DNA from: Pseudomonadota bacterium
Lineage (GTDB): Bacteria; Pseudomonadota; Gammaproteobacteria; Burkholderiales; JABEVD01
Assembly (NCBI GenBank): GCA_021811205.1
Contig: JAJZPK010000109.1
Span: 1-8,257, forward strand
Length of the DNA: 8,257 bases
Direction: 5' to 3'
The notes beneath the pieces were generated by a model. That model had not been told where the DNA came from, ran no database searches, and worked only from the letters and a program-made list of their open reading frames with translations. The first letter of the stretch is position 1. Each line of letters opens with the position of its first letter. Position numbers and translations under genes: made by a program. This document shows, one piece after another, positions 1-5,437 of this stretch.

Positions 1-132
1 CCCTTGAAGCGCGAAATCCAGGCTTCGATAGAGAACCCCTTGTCGCGCGCAATACTCGAAGGACAATTTGCAGCCAAGGATACGATCACTGTCGATTTCA
101 GGGAGGGAAGCATGCGCTTCGGGAAGGCTTGA
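1..132 (+). CDS. clpB: ClpB disaggregase, C-terminal end (partial)
   Basis: This is the last 43 codons of a gene that begins before the window; the first base is the first base of a codon and the stop is TGA. The translated tail starts PLKREIQASIENPLSRAILE and closes with a short beta-rich end (TITVDF...). That matches the small C-terminal subdomain of the second AAA+ module of ClpB, where 'RPLKR.IQ..IENPLA..IL.G' is typical. ClpB is a cytosolic hexameric ATPase that works with DnaK to pull proteins out of aggregates. No active-site motif lies in this fragment, so the call rests on the tail pattern alone. About 54 bases separate it from the next gene, with no obvious terminator between them, so readthrough into the lipoprotein gene is possible. 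Confidence 0.88.
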   Translation, partial: PLKREIQASIENPLSRAILEGQFAAKDTITVDFREGSMRFGKA

Positions 133-186
133 CTCGCTCACTCCGTTCGCGATAACCTCGATCTTTTAATATAAATCGGAGGAGTC

Positions 187-711
187 ATGTTCCTGAAGCG
201 TTCGACGCTTGCGCTTGTTCCACTTTTGTTTGCGGCAGGCTGTTCGTCCATGGATGGCGTTGAGCACGACCTGGGCAACATGTTTGCTTCTACAGCGAAC
301 AACCCCATCAGGATACAGTCCGATCCATCAGGCGCTGACGTCTACGTAATGGGTAAAAAGGTCGGCGTGACCCCGCTCAAGATCAGCCAGAGCGACGTGT
401 TCCCGACCACCTATTCCAAGGACATGCAGGATCTCTACGGCAAGGTGACGATCAAGATGGCAGGCTGCTCCGACTACGTCAAGACGGTCAACACGAAGAT
501 CGTCAACGTGGGATTGAAGGCGAAGCTGGATTGCGGTCAGAATTCTCCTGAAACCCAGCAGACGGGCAGCGCGTCTCAATACAGGGCGCCGGCCAGGCTG
601 TCGAAAACGGTCGAACAGCGCCTCCAGGAAATCAAGGATCTGCAGAACAAGGGGCTCATCACCGAAGACGAAGCCAAGCAGGCAAGGGAACGCGTCCTCA
701 ACGATCTTTGA
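187..711 (+). CDS. PEGA/SHOCT-domain lipoprotein
   Basis: This 174-residue protein has a lipoprotein signal peptide: Lys/Arg at residues 4-5, a hydrophobic stretch at 8-17 and a lipobox-like AAGC, so Cys19 is the likely lipidated residue. Ser20-Ser21 do not resemble an inner-membrane retention signal, so outer-membrane placement is likely. Residues 41-67 look like a PEGA domain (SDPSGADVYVMGKKVGVTPL), a small surface-associated beta fold. Cys94 and Cys116 could form a disulfide. Residues 139-174 match a SHOCT-type C-terminal helix pair (RLQEIKDLQNKGLITEDEAK), usually an oligomerisation or anchoring module. The ATG at 187 is chosen because GGAGGAG at 178-184 lies just upstream and the signal peptide starts there. 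The exact role is unknown; an envelope-structural or accessory function is inference. A strong terminator follows at 728-755, so it ends its own transcript. Confidence 0.8.
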   Translation: MFLKRSTLALVPLLFAAGCSSMDGVEHDLGNMFASTANNPIRIQSDPSGADVYVMGKKVGVTPLKISQSDVFPTTYSKDMQDLYGKVTIKMAGCSDYVKTVNTKIVNVGLKAKLDCGQNSPETQQTGSASQYRAPARLSKTVEQRLQEIKDLQNKGLITEDEAKQARERVLNDL

Positions 712-727
712 CCGAGCTTCCGCAAAC

Positions 728-755
728 AAAAACGGCGCTTTATGCGCCGTTTTTT
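728..755 (+). terminator. Intrinsic terminator of the lipoprotein gene
   Basis: ACGGCGC (732-738) pairs perfectly with GCGCCGT (744-750) across a TTTAT loop, and the stem can extend through flanking A and T runs. A T-run follows directly. It begins 17 bases after the lipoprotein stop. The A-run on the 5' side means it may also stop minus-strand transcription. Confidence 0.9.
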
Positions 756-768
756 GTCTCCAGGCAAT

Positions 769-800
769 AAAAAACCCGTCACCTTTTCAGGCGACGGGTT
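769..800 (-). terminator. Intrinsic terminator of the broken cytochrome paralog
   Basis: On the minus strand an 8-bp stem, AACCCGTC with GACGGGTT, carries an inner CCT/AGG pairing around a small loop and is followed by six T residues. The hairpin sequence is identical to the one after the intact cytochrome gene at 1836-1868. It now follows only a gene fragment (827-896). It faces the lipoprotein terminator, so transcription converges here. Confidence 0.85.
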
Positions 801-880
801 CGAGGTTTACCGGTTGACCCGGCTTGTTATGCGTTGGCTTGGAAGCCCATCCACAGGTTGATGGCGGTCATGCTGTCGCC
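769..880. repeat. Direct repeat, copy A (cytochrome 3' end plus terminator)
   Basis: This 112-bp stretch matches 1837-1948 in the same orientation at a constant offset of 1068 bases, with about eight mismatches by eye and no indels. It covers the terminator, the short 3' untranslated part and the last codons of a cytochrome-porin gene on the minus strand. Similarity falls off just past 880. Most mismatches cluster at the end of the coding sequence and in the few codons furthest from the stop. Confidence 0.92.
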
Positions 881-896
881 AAACATTCGAGCATTC
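827..896 (-). pseudogene. 3' fragment of a cytochrome-porin paralog
   Basis: Read on the minus strand up to the TAA at 829-827, this fragment encodes ARMFGDSMTAINLWMGF and then QANA before the stop. The intact neighbouring gene ends GDQMTAINLWMGF followed directly by a stop. The fragment therefore comes from a second, diverged copy of the same gene family, not from a simple copy of this one. Coding similarity to the intact gene is clear only over the last dozen or so codons. The rest of the gene is absent, and the fragment is cut off at 897 where the transposase element begins. No start or ribosome binding site remains. Confidence 0.75.
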
Positions 897-916
897 GTGC
901 CAGGTCTTGAATTATC
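897..916 (+). repeat. Left inverted end of the RAYT element
   Basis: GTGCCAGGTCTTGAATTATC is the inverted partner of 1787-1806, with one mismatch at the 16th base. TTGAAT at 907-912 and an extended -10-like TGCTATGGT at 926-934 are 16 bases apart, so a weak promoter for the transposase could overlap this end. Confidence 0.85.
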
Positions 917-939
917 GGTATTTCTTGCTATGGTAAAAC

Positions 940-1788
940 ATGGCGAGGCCCTTAAGAATCAAATATCCGGGAGCAATTTATCATGTCATTGCACGTGGGA
1001 ATGCGTTACAGCCTATTTTTAGCGATGACTTCGACCGCCTGACATTCATCGATTTACTGGGTTCATCCTTCGAGCGCTACCACTGGTTATGTCATGCATA
1101 CTGCCTCATGGATAATCACTATCACCTTCTGGTTGAAACTCCAGAAGGCAACTTGTCTGAAGGAATGCGCCAGATAAACGGCGTTTACACCCGTAAATTC
1201 AACAGGCGACATCACAGATCTGGGCATCTGTTTCAAGGCAGATTCAGGGCTATCATCGTTGAGCGTGATCATTATCTTCTGGAAGTCAATCGCTACATTT
1301 CGCTCAATCCAGTGAGATCAGGGTTAGTTTCAGACCCTGCTACATATAACTGGAGCAGTTTTCCTGCAATGATAGGTCTTCATGACAAGCCATCCTTCTT
1401 GACTCGAGAGTGGATATTGAGTCAGTTTGGCGAGCACGAGGATATTGCCATTCAGAGATTCCGCGACTTTGTCTATGACGGGATCGCGCAAACAGAATCT
1501 GTTGAAAATGATAGCGAAAACATTCTTGGCAGCTTGCAATTTAAGCAGAATCTTCAGCCTATCCTACTGAAATCCAGGACTATCAAGGAAATCCCGCGTT
1601 TGCAACGATTTTTCAATCGGCCGGGATTGCAGGATATCTTTACGCCCGTTGCAGAAAGTGAAAAAAGCGTGAGAAATCCCGCAATCAGGAAATGCATATT
1701 GGAATATGGCTATACGCTGACCGAAGTAGGCCGATTTCTCGGCTTGCATTACACAACCATCAGTAAAATCGTGAATCAGGAAAAATGA
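940..1788 (+). CDS. REP-associated tyrosine transposase (Y1_Tnp / RAYT family)
   Basis: This 282-residue protein starts MARPLRIKYPGAIYHVIARG, the characteristic opening of RAYT proteins (IS200/IS605-like Y1 transposases). The HUH metal-binding motif is His60-Tyr61-His62 in DNHYHLLVETP. The likely nucleophile is Tyr83 in YTRKFNRRHHRSGHLFQGRF, a block strongly conserved in the family. All expected catalytic residues are present, so the enzyme may be active. The C-terminus (about 245-280, TLTEVGRFLGLHYTTISKIV) is a helix-turn-helix like the DnaA C-terminal type found in a RAYT subgroup. Such enzymes nick and rejoin single-stranded DNA at specific end sequences. The ATG at 940 gives the conserved N-terminus, but no clear Shine-Dalgarno precedes it. 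Its high A+T content differs from the neighbours. Confidence 0.93.
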   Translation: MARPLRIKYPGAIYHVIARGNALQPIFSDDFDRLTFIDLLGSSFERYHWLCHAYCLMDNHYHLLVETPEGNLSEGMRQINGVYTRKFNRRHHRSGHLFQGRFRAIIVERDHYLLEVNRYISLNPVRSGLVSDPATYNWSSFPAMIGLHDKPSFLTREWILSQFGEHEDIAIQRFRDFVYDGIAQTESVENDSENILGSLQFKQNLQPILLKSRTIKEIPRLQRFFNRPGLQDIFTPVAESEKSVRNPAIRKCILEYGYTLTEVGRFLGLHYTTISKIVNQEK

Positions 1789-1806
1789 TATTTCAAGACC
1801 TGGCAC
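1787..1806 (-). repeat. Right inverted end of the RAYT element
   Basis: The reverse complement reads GTGCCAGGTCTTGAAATATC and matches the left end at 897-916 in 19 of 20 positions. It overlaps the last two bases of the transposase TGA stop, so the gene fills almost the whole element. About 30 bases of unassigned sequence separate it from the cytochrome terminator. Confidence 0.85.
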
Positions 1807-1835
1807 AAAAGGTTTTCTGGATGACAGGCGGAAAG

Positions 1836-1868
1836 AAAAAAACCCGTCACCTTTTCAGGCGACGGGTT
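1836..1868 (-). terminator. Intrinsic terminator of the cytochrome-porin gene
   Basis: On the minus strand an 8-bp GC-rich stem (AACCCGTC with GACGGGTT, extended by a CCT/AGG inner pairing after one mismatch) is followed by seven T residues. It lies about 40 bases past the cytochrome stop codon and is identical in its hairpin to 769-800. Confidence 0.92.
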
Positions 1869-1948
1869 CGAGTTTTACCGGTTGACCCGGCTTGTTATGC
1901 TTTAGCTTAGAAGCCCATCCACAGGTTGATGGCGGTCATTTGATCGCC
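1837..1948. repeat. Direct repeat, copy B (cytochrome 3' end plus terminator)
   Basis: This copy belongs to the intact cytochrome gene and is about 93% identical to 769-880. It carries the terminator, 3' untranslated bases and the last codons. Relative to copy A, a CAA codon is TAA here, so the protein ends five codons earlier in the alignment. Confidence 0.92.
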
Positions 1949-3268
1949 AGTGTATCCTCCAGCTTGCTGAGCCGTAGCGTTGTACATATCGCCGCTGTAC
2001 TTGGAGTAGGTGAACTCCGCACGCACGTTCAGAGCGATATTGTAGGTAGCACCGACAGAGATCGCATTGTCGGTTGCATTGCCGGTTAAAGTACCCGGAA
2101 CATACAGACCGGCATCAGCACGGCGGATACCGACTTGCAGGGTGGCCTTGTTGGGGATCACGCCCAGTTCTGCACCGATGTTGAACGATTTCCTGGTTGC
2201 CGGACCGTTGTTGTAGGCATTGAGATTGCCGCTCAGAGCTGACGGTGCGACGCCGCCGACCCAACCAGCCGAAGCGGGTGCCTGTGCATAGGAAGCGATC
2301 AGGGTCAGGGGCATGCCACCTGCATCGCCCAGCATCTGGCCGTCAACTTCGGTCATCCTGGTCCTGTAGGTACCAGCCGTATTACCCAGGCTGTCGGTAA
2401 ATGCAGTGCTGCTGGTCGAGCTGGTTCCGGATGCTGCCTGGAAACCGAGTGCGGAATCGAAGCCAGCCACATTGCCGGTCCATGCCGCACGCAGATAGTT
2501 GGAGGTCGGGGAACCGCCGCCTGCTGCGCCAGGAGCTTGGCCGGGGCCATTGCCGTTGATCGAATCGAGCTGCCACTTGGCGAAGCTCACGAAGCCCATG
2601 TCGGTGTAGTAGTAGAGCGCTGCACCATTCGCGGGGATGGCTCCATTAGCTGCGGCATTCATCAGGTATTCCTGCGCGCCGTACGCACCCAGGTCTTCCT
2701 GGTTGAACAGATGGACAGGGGTAGCACCGTCGGACAGGGGTTCGAAAGACTGCTGAGGTCCGAGGCCGTCAGTGGTAAAGGGAACAACGCCCAGCTTGCC
2801 GTTGCCCACATCATAGACGAAGGGCATCTTCACGGAAGCCAATGCAGCGCCGCCGGAAAGACCGACTTCACCCTCGAAACCGATATGCTCGCCGACACGG
2901 CCGCCCATGAACAGGGAGTACTGGGTCATCTGGAACTGACCATTGTTGGTGGTCTTGGTCGTTGCAGTCGCGCCAGTGGTAGGACCATTGGTCTTGGTGT
3001 ACTGGAGATTGGTCACGAAAGCGAGGTTCAGCACTGCAGGGATGGACAGGCCATCACCTTCGATCTTCTGTTCGGAACCCACCATGGTGAAACCGCCTGC
3101 CTTGAACGCACGGCCGAAGCTGTTCAGGGTAGGGAAATGTTGATAGTGGCAAGCCGAGCAAGGCATGCCGACCTGGCGCGCGAATGCGGGGATAGCGTGC
3201 GCCTGGGGGGCCCAGGCTGCAGCGGCCATCAGCGCGGACGTCGCAAGTAGCGTTTTCTTGAATTGCAT
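1907..3268 (-). CDS. Cyc2-like outer-membrane monoheme cytochrome-porin
   Basis: This 453-residue protein has a Sec signal peptide (MQFKKTLLATSALM..., cleavage likely after AHA at residue 25). A single c-type heme motif CSACH (Cys37, Cys40, His41) follows in IPAFARQVGMPCSACHYQHF, then GRAFKAGGF. The rest, from about residue 65, alternates polar and hydrophobic segments with Gly/Ser/Thr/Asn-rich loops and ends in Trp-Met-Gly-Phe, the kind of terminal aromatic the BAM machinery recognises in beta-barrels. One N-terminal heme fused to a porin is the architecture of Cyc2, the outer-membrane iron oxidase of neutrophilic and acidophilic iron oxidisers, and 'PAFARQ.G..C..CH' is its typical signature. 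Related proteins also occur in organisms not known to oxidise iron, so the substrate is not certain. The ATG at 3268 has AAGGAGT at 3280-3274. ccm genes lie nearby. A broken paralog lies at 827-896. Confidence 0.75.
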   Translation of the reverse strand: MQFKKTLLATSALMAAAAWAPQAHAIPAFARQVGMPCSACHYQHFPTLNSFGRAFKAGGFTMVGSEQKIEGDGLSIPAVLNLAFVTNLQYTKTNGPTTGATATTKTTNNGQFQMTQYSLFMGGRVGEHIGFEGEVGLSGGAALASVKMPFVYDVGNGKLGVVPFTTDGLGPQQSFEPLSDGATPVHLFNQEDLGAYGAQEYLMNAAANGAIPANGAALYYYTDMGFVSFAKWQLDSINGNGPGQAPGAAGGGSPTSNYLRAAWTGNVAGFDSALGFQAASGTSSTSSTAFTDSLGNTAGTYRTRMTEVDGQMLGDAGGMPLTLIASYAQAPASAGWVGGVAPSALSGNLNAYNNGPATRKSFNIGAELGVIPNKATLQVGIRRADAGLYVPGTLTGNATDNAISVGATYNIALNVRAEFTYSKYSGDMYNATAQQAGGYTGDQMTAINLWMGF

Positions 3269-3271
3269 GTT

Positions 3272-3316
3272 TCACTCCTTAAATTTATTAATTGGTGAAG
3301 TACCTATTACACCCAT
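3272..3316 (-). CDS. Candidate leader ORF upstream of the cytochrome-porin
   Basis: On the minus strand an ATG at 3316 opens a 14-codon frame (MGVIGTSPINKFKE) that ends with TGA at 3274-3272. A very strong Shine-Dalgarno, GGAGGAGG at 3330-3323, sits six bases before the ATG. The frame is the same as that of the cytochrome gene: the order is TGA, one AAC codon, then the cytochrome ATG. The stop codon falls directly after the cytochrome's own AAGGAG, so a terminating ribosome would cover that site. This fits translational coupling or control by a leader peptide, but expression is not shown. The peptide resembles nothing I recognise. Confidence 0.45.
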   Translation of the reverse strand: MGVIGTSPINKFKE

Positions 3317-3357
3317 TACACGCCTCCTCCAGCTGGTGTTGAACGTGCAATACCCGC

Positions 3358-3387
3358 TTTATAGCACGCCAAAAAAAATAGCGTCAA
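3358..3387 (-). promoter_or_regulatory. Sigma70-type promoter of the cytochrome-porin gene
   Basis: On the minus strand TTGACG (3387-3382) and TATAAA (3363-3358) are separated by 18 bases that include a run of eight T residues. Both hexamers match the consensus at five of six positions. Transcription would start near 3351, giving a leader of about 80 bases that contains the candidate leader ORF. Confidence 0.65.
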
Positions 3388-3403
3388 TCTTAAATCCAAC
3401 TTA

Positions 3404-3421
3404 TGTTGCATATTTGCAACA
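3404..3421. promoter_or_regulatory. 18-bp palindrome between divergent promoters, candidate operator
   Basis: TGTTGCA, four bases (TATT), then TGCAACA form perfect 7-bp inverted arms. The site lies in the gap between the -35 boxes of the two divergent promoters. Its centre is about 61 bases upstream of the predicted cytochrome start site and about 64 upstream of the predicted kinase start site, the usual place for an upstream activator. The binding protein is unknown. Confidence 0.45.
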
Positions 3422-3441
3422 GCCAGGTCGGCTCATCCTGA

Positions 3442-3470
3442 TTGCCAATGGGGCGTGCTGTTTGTACACT
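3442..3470 (+). promoter_or_regulatory. Sigma70-type promoter of the kinase operon
   Basis: TTGCCA (3442-3447) and TACACT (3465-3470) are separated by 17 bases and match consensus at five and four positions. Start of transcription would be near 3477, leaving GGAG at 3492-3495 inside the message. A second, weaker pair is TTGTAC (3462-3467) with TATAGA (3485-3490). Confidence 0.45.
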
Positions 3471-3521
3471 TCACCCTGTTCCCTTATAGATGGAGATGGT
3501 CGATTGCGCGAATGGCTTGCC

Positions 3522-4934
3522 ATGCTGCTCAGGCATCGGCCGAAATCCTTTCTCAAGCTGATCCTTGCAGGATACCTGATCGTCGCCCTCCCCCCTCTTC
3601 TTGCGCTTGCCTACAGCGCGCTTTCGATCGACAGGCTGGCCATGCAAAGCAAAGACGCCGTCTACCAGGCAGAGAAAATCGCCCATGGCAGCAGAATTTT
3701 GTTCGATCAGGTCGCAGCGATGGAACACAGCGTCAGGCTGTCGCTCATCCTGAACGATTCGTCCCTGCTCGAAGGGTTCGATGCTGCGCACGAACAGTTT
3801 GCATCCACAGCGGAAGGATTGTCCGAACTGCCGCTCAAGGAAGACCAGAGGCATCTTCTCGACAGGCTGATCTCCCTCGAATCGAGCGACTACAAGAATA
3901 TCGGGGACGCCCGAAATTCGGGACAGACCCTCAATGAAGTCAGCTTTGCGCCCTTGATCGACGCCGCACGATCCTTCATGAACCATGGGGACATCCCGAT
4001 CGAGCGGGAAGTGAATGCGATGCAGAAAATGGCCGGGCGCGCCCGGAGAATCGTGCTTTGGCAGCTTCTGTCGCTCTTTCCGGCAGCCACCTTGCTCGCC
4101 TTCTTCTTTTCCTGGGCGGTGAACCGCCCGATCAGGCAAATCGACGACGCCATCCGGGTCATTGGACAGGGAGAACTCTCCCATCCCTTCCATGTCGACG
4201 GACCGGACGACCTGAGACATCTCGGAGAGCGCCTGGACTGGATGAGGCAGCGCCTGCTCGACCTCGAGGAGCAGAAAACCCGTTTTCTGCAGAATGTTTC
4301 GCACGAACTCAAGACACCGCTCACCTCCATCAGGGAGGGCGCCGACCTGCTCGCATCAGGCGTGGTCGGTCAGCTGAACGAAAAACAGATGCAGGTGGCG
4401 AAGATACTTCACGGGAACAGTGTAGAATTGCAAAAACGCATCGAGGATCTGCTCGACTACAGCGCCATCCAGTCGGGCGAATCCGTGTTCATCAGGAATG
4501 ATGTACACCTGAGGCAAATTGTCGATGCGACATTACAGGACCATTATCTTTCCATCATGAGCAAATCGCTGCAAATCGACCTCGTCTGTCCGGAGATCGT
4601 CTTCGAATGCGACGAGCAGAAGACAAGAATCATCATCGACAATCTTGTATCCAATGCCGTCAAGTTCTCCCCGCAAGGCGGAAAAATAAGCGTCCATGCT
4701 GAAAGGACCGGAGACTGCATCGCGCTTGACGTGGTGGACGAAGGACAAGGCGTCGACCCGATCGACAGGAGCAGGATATTCGATGCGTTCTATCAGGGCC
4801 GAAAGGCGCCGCAAAGCACGGGAACCGGTCTCGGATTATCCATTGCGCGAGAATACGCAAAGGCTCAGGGCGGCTCGCTGGAACTTCTGGATTCCGAATC
4901 GGGCGCCCACTTTCGCCTGTGCCTTCCGGCATGA
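3522..4934 (+). CDS. glrK: GlrK/QseE-type sensor histidine kinase
   Basis: This is a 470-residue inner-membrane kinase, close to the length of E. coli GlrK. A first membrane helix lies at about 11-33, a periplasmic sensor of roughly 145 residues follows, and a second helix lies at about 178-200. HAMP spans about 200-250. The H-box FLQNVSHELKTPLTSIREG carries the phosphoacceptor His261. The ATPase has its N-box at NLVSNAVKFSP (Asn378), G1 DEGQG at 406-410, an F-box around FDAF at 420-423 and G2 GTGLGLS at 434-440. All key residues are present. Family, length and the gene order kinase-lipoprotein-sigma54 activator all point to QseE/GlrK. The ATG at 3522 gives the best length but has no clear Shine-Dalgarno. 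TTG at 3504, preceded by GGAG at 3492-3495, would add six residues and is a real alternative. The stop overlaps the next start (ATGA). Confidence 0.88.
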   Translation: MLLRHRPKSFLKLILAGYLIVALPPLLALAYSALSIDRLAMQSKDAVYQAEKIAHGSRILFDQVAAMEHSVRLSLILNDSSLLEGFDAAHEQFASTAEGLSELPLKEDQRHLLDRLISLESSDYKNIGDARNSGQTLNEVSFAPLIDAARSFMNHGDIPIEREVNAMQKMAGRARRIVLWQLLSLFPAATLLAFFFSWAVNRPIRQIDDAIRVIGQGELSHPFHVDGPDDLRHLGERLDWMRQRLLDLEEQKTRFLQNVSHELKTPLTSIREGADLLASGVVGQLNEKQMQVAKILHGNSVELQKRIEDLLDYSAIQSGESVFIRNDVHLRQIVDATLQDHYLSIMSKSLQIDLVCPEIVFECDEQKTRIIIDNLVSNAVKFSPQGGKISVHAERTGDCIALDVVDEGQGVDPIDRSRIFDAFYQGRKAPQSTGTGLGLSIAREYAKAQGGSLELLDSESGAHFRLCLPA

Positions 4935-5437
4935 GAAATTTCACCTATATCCTGTTCGGGCTGCTCTGCGCTTGCACTAGCGAGCCTTTGAAGCCGCCCG
5001 CAACGATCTGCGCGCCGCAAGCCGTTGCAACGAGCCGGTTCGATGCTCTCATGCAATATTATGCCGGCCTGAAAAAACTATCGCCCCCCGAACTCGCCCG
5101 CGAACATCAGAACATGACGCTCGAATTTTCGAAGACAAAGAGCGATGCGAGCCGCATGAAGCTCGCCCTGCTGCTCTGGCTCCCGGATACGCCGTTTCGC
5201 GATCCCTCTGCTTCCCTCCAGTTGCTCGATTCGCGACAGCAACGGGAAGATTCCGGGCTCGAAAGTTTTGCCGCGCTTTTCGCCGCAATGCTGAGTGAGC
5301 AGGCCGCATCGGCCAATTCGATGCTCCAGCTCGAAGCGCAGCTCAAGACGGAAAAGAAACTGAGTTCGGACCTCAGGAAGAAAATCGACGCCATCAAGAA
5401 AATGGAAAAAAACATGATCCGCATGGAGAAGCCTTGA
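4931..5437 (+). CDS. qseG: QseG-like lipoprotein of the two-component operon
   Basis: This is a 168-residue predicted lipoprotein. The start at ATG 4931 overlaps the kinase stop (ATGA) and yields a short lipoprotein signal MRNFTYILFGLLCAC with a lipobox L-C-A-C, so Cys15 is probably lipidated. An upstream GTG at 4919 is in frame but would add residues before the signal peptide. Residues 35-125 are mostly helical; about 126-166 are rich in Leu, Glu and Lys with heptad-like spacing, suggesting a coiled coil. In E. coli the gene in this position is qseG (yfhG), an outer-membrane lipoprotein that modulates the QseE kinase. Sequence similarity cannot be judged by eye, so the name rests on position, size and lipoprotein nature. 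The stop overlaps the next start, so all three genes look translationally coupled. Confidence 0.7.
   Translation: MRNFTYILFGLLCACTSEPLKPPATICAPQAVATSRFDALMQYYAGLKKLSPPELAREHQNMTLEFSKTKSDASRMKLALLLWLPDTPFRDPSASLQLLDSRQQREDSGLESFAALFAAMLSEQAASANSMLQLEAQLKTEKKLSSDLRKKIDAIKKMEKNMIRMEKP

Larger units (their letters stand above)
897..1806 (+). mobile_element. RAYT-type HUH transposase element with inverted ends
   Basis: The element is a single transposase gene bounded by GTGCCAGGTCTTGAATTATC at 897-916 and the inverted copy of GTGCCAGGTCTTGAAATATC at 1787-1806 (19 of 20 bases match, the first 15 perfectly). The right copy overlaps the transposase stop codon. The interior is visibly richer in A and T than the flanking genes, which suggests it arrived by transfer. 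No target-site duplication is seen, in keeping with single-strand HUH transposition. The ends do not fold into the hairpin typical of classical REP sequences. It lies exactly at the broken edge of the cytochrome paralog. Confidence 0.75.

Noticed and set aside
1801..1817. TGGCAC at the right end of the RAYT element as a sigma54 -24 box
   Set aside because: No GC occurs at the required spacing; the bases 12 positions after GG are TT.
769..1948. CRISPR array or tandem repeat array from the two similar 112-bp blocks
   Set aside because: There are only two copies, 1068 bases apart, and both are gene 3' ends with terminators.
2537..3250. Long open frame on the plus strand opposite the cytochrome gene
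   Set aside because: It lies wholly antisense to the cytochrome-porin, its translation has no recognisable domain or signal, and the minus frame has a signal peptide, heme motif, promoter and terminator.
3347..3372. TTGGCGTGCTATAAAGC on the minus strand as a sigma54 promoter for the cytochrome
   Set aside because: The GG to GC spacing is 11, not 10, and the same bases form the -10 of a good sigma70 promoter.
3165..3521. N-terminal extension of the kinase reading frame back to ATG 3165
   Set aside because: The extension overlaps the start of the cytochrome gene and both divergent promoters, and adds about 119 residues before the first membrane helix that family members do not have.
3471..4304. 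Long open frames antisense to the kinase
   Set aside because: They are shadow frames of a GC-rich gene; the plus frame has all kinase motifs in order.
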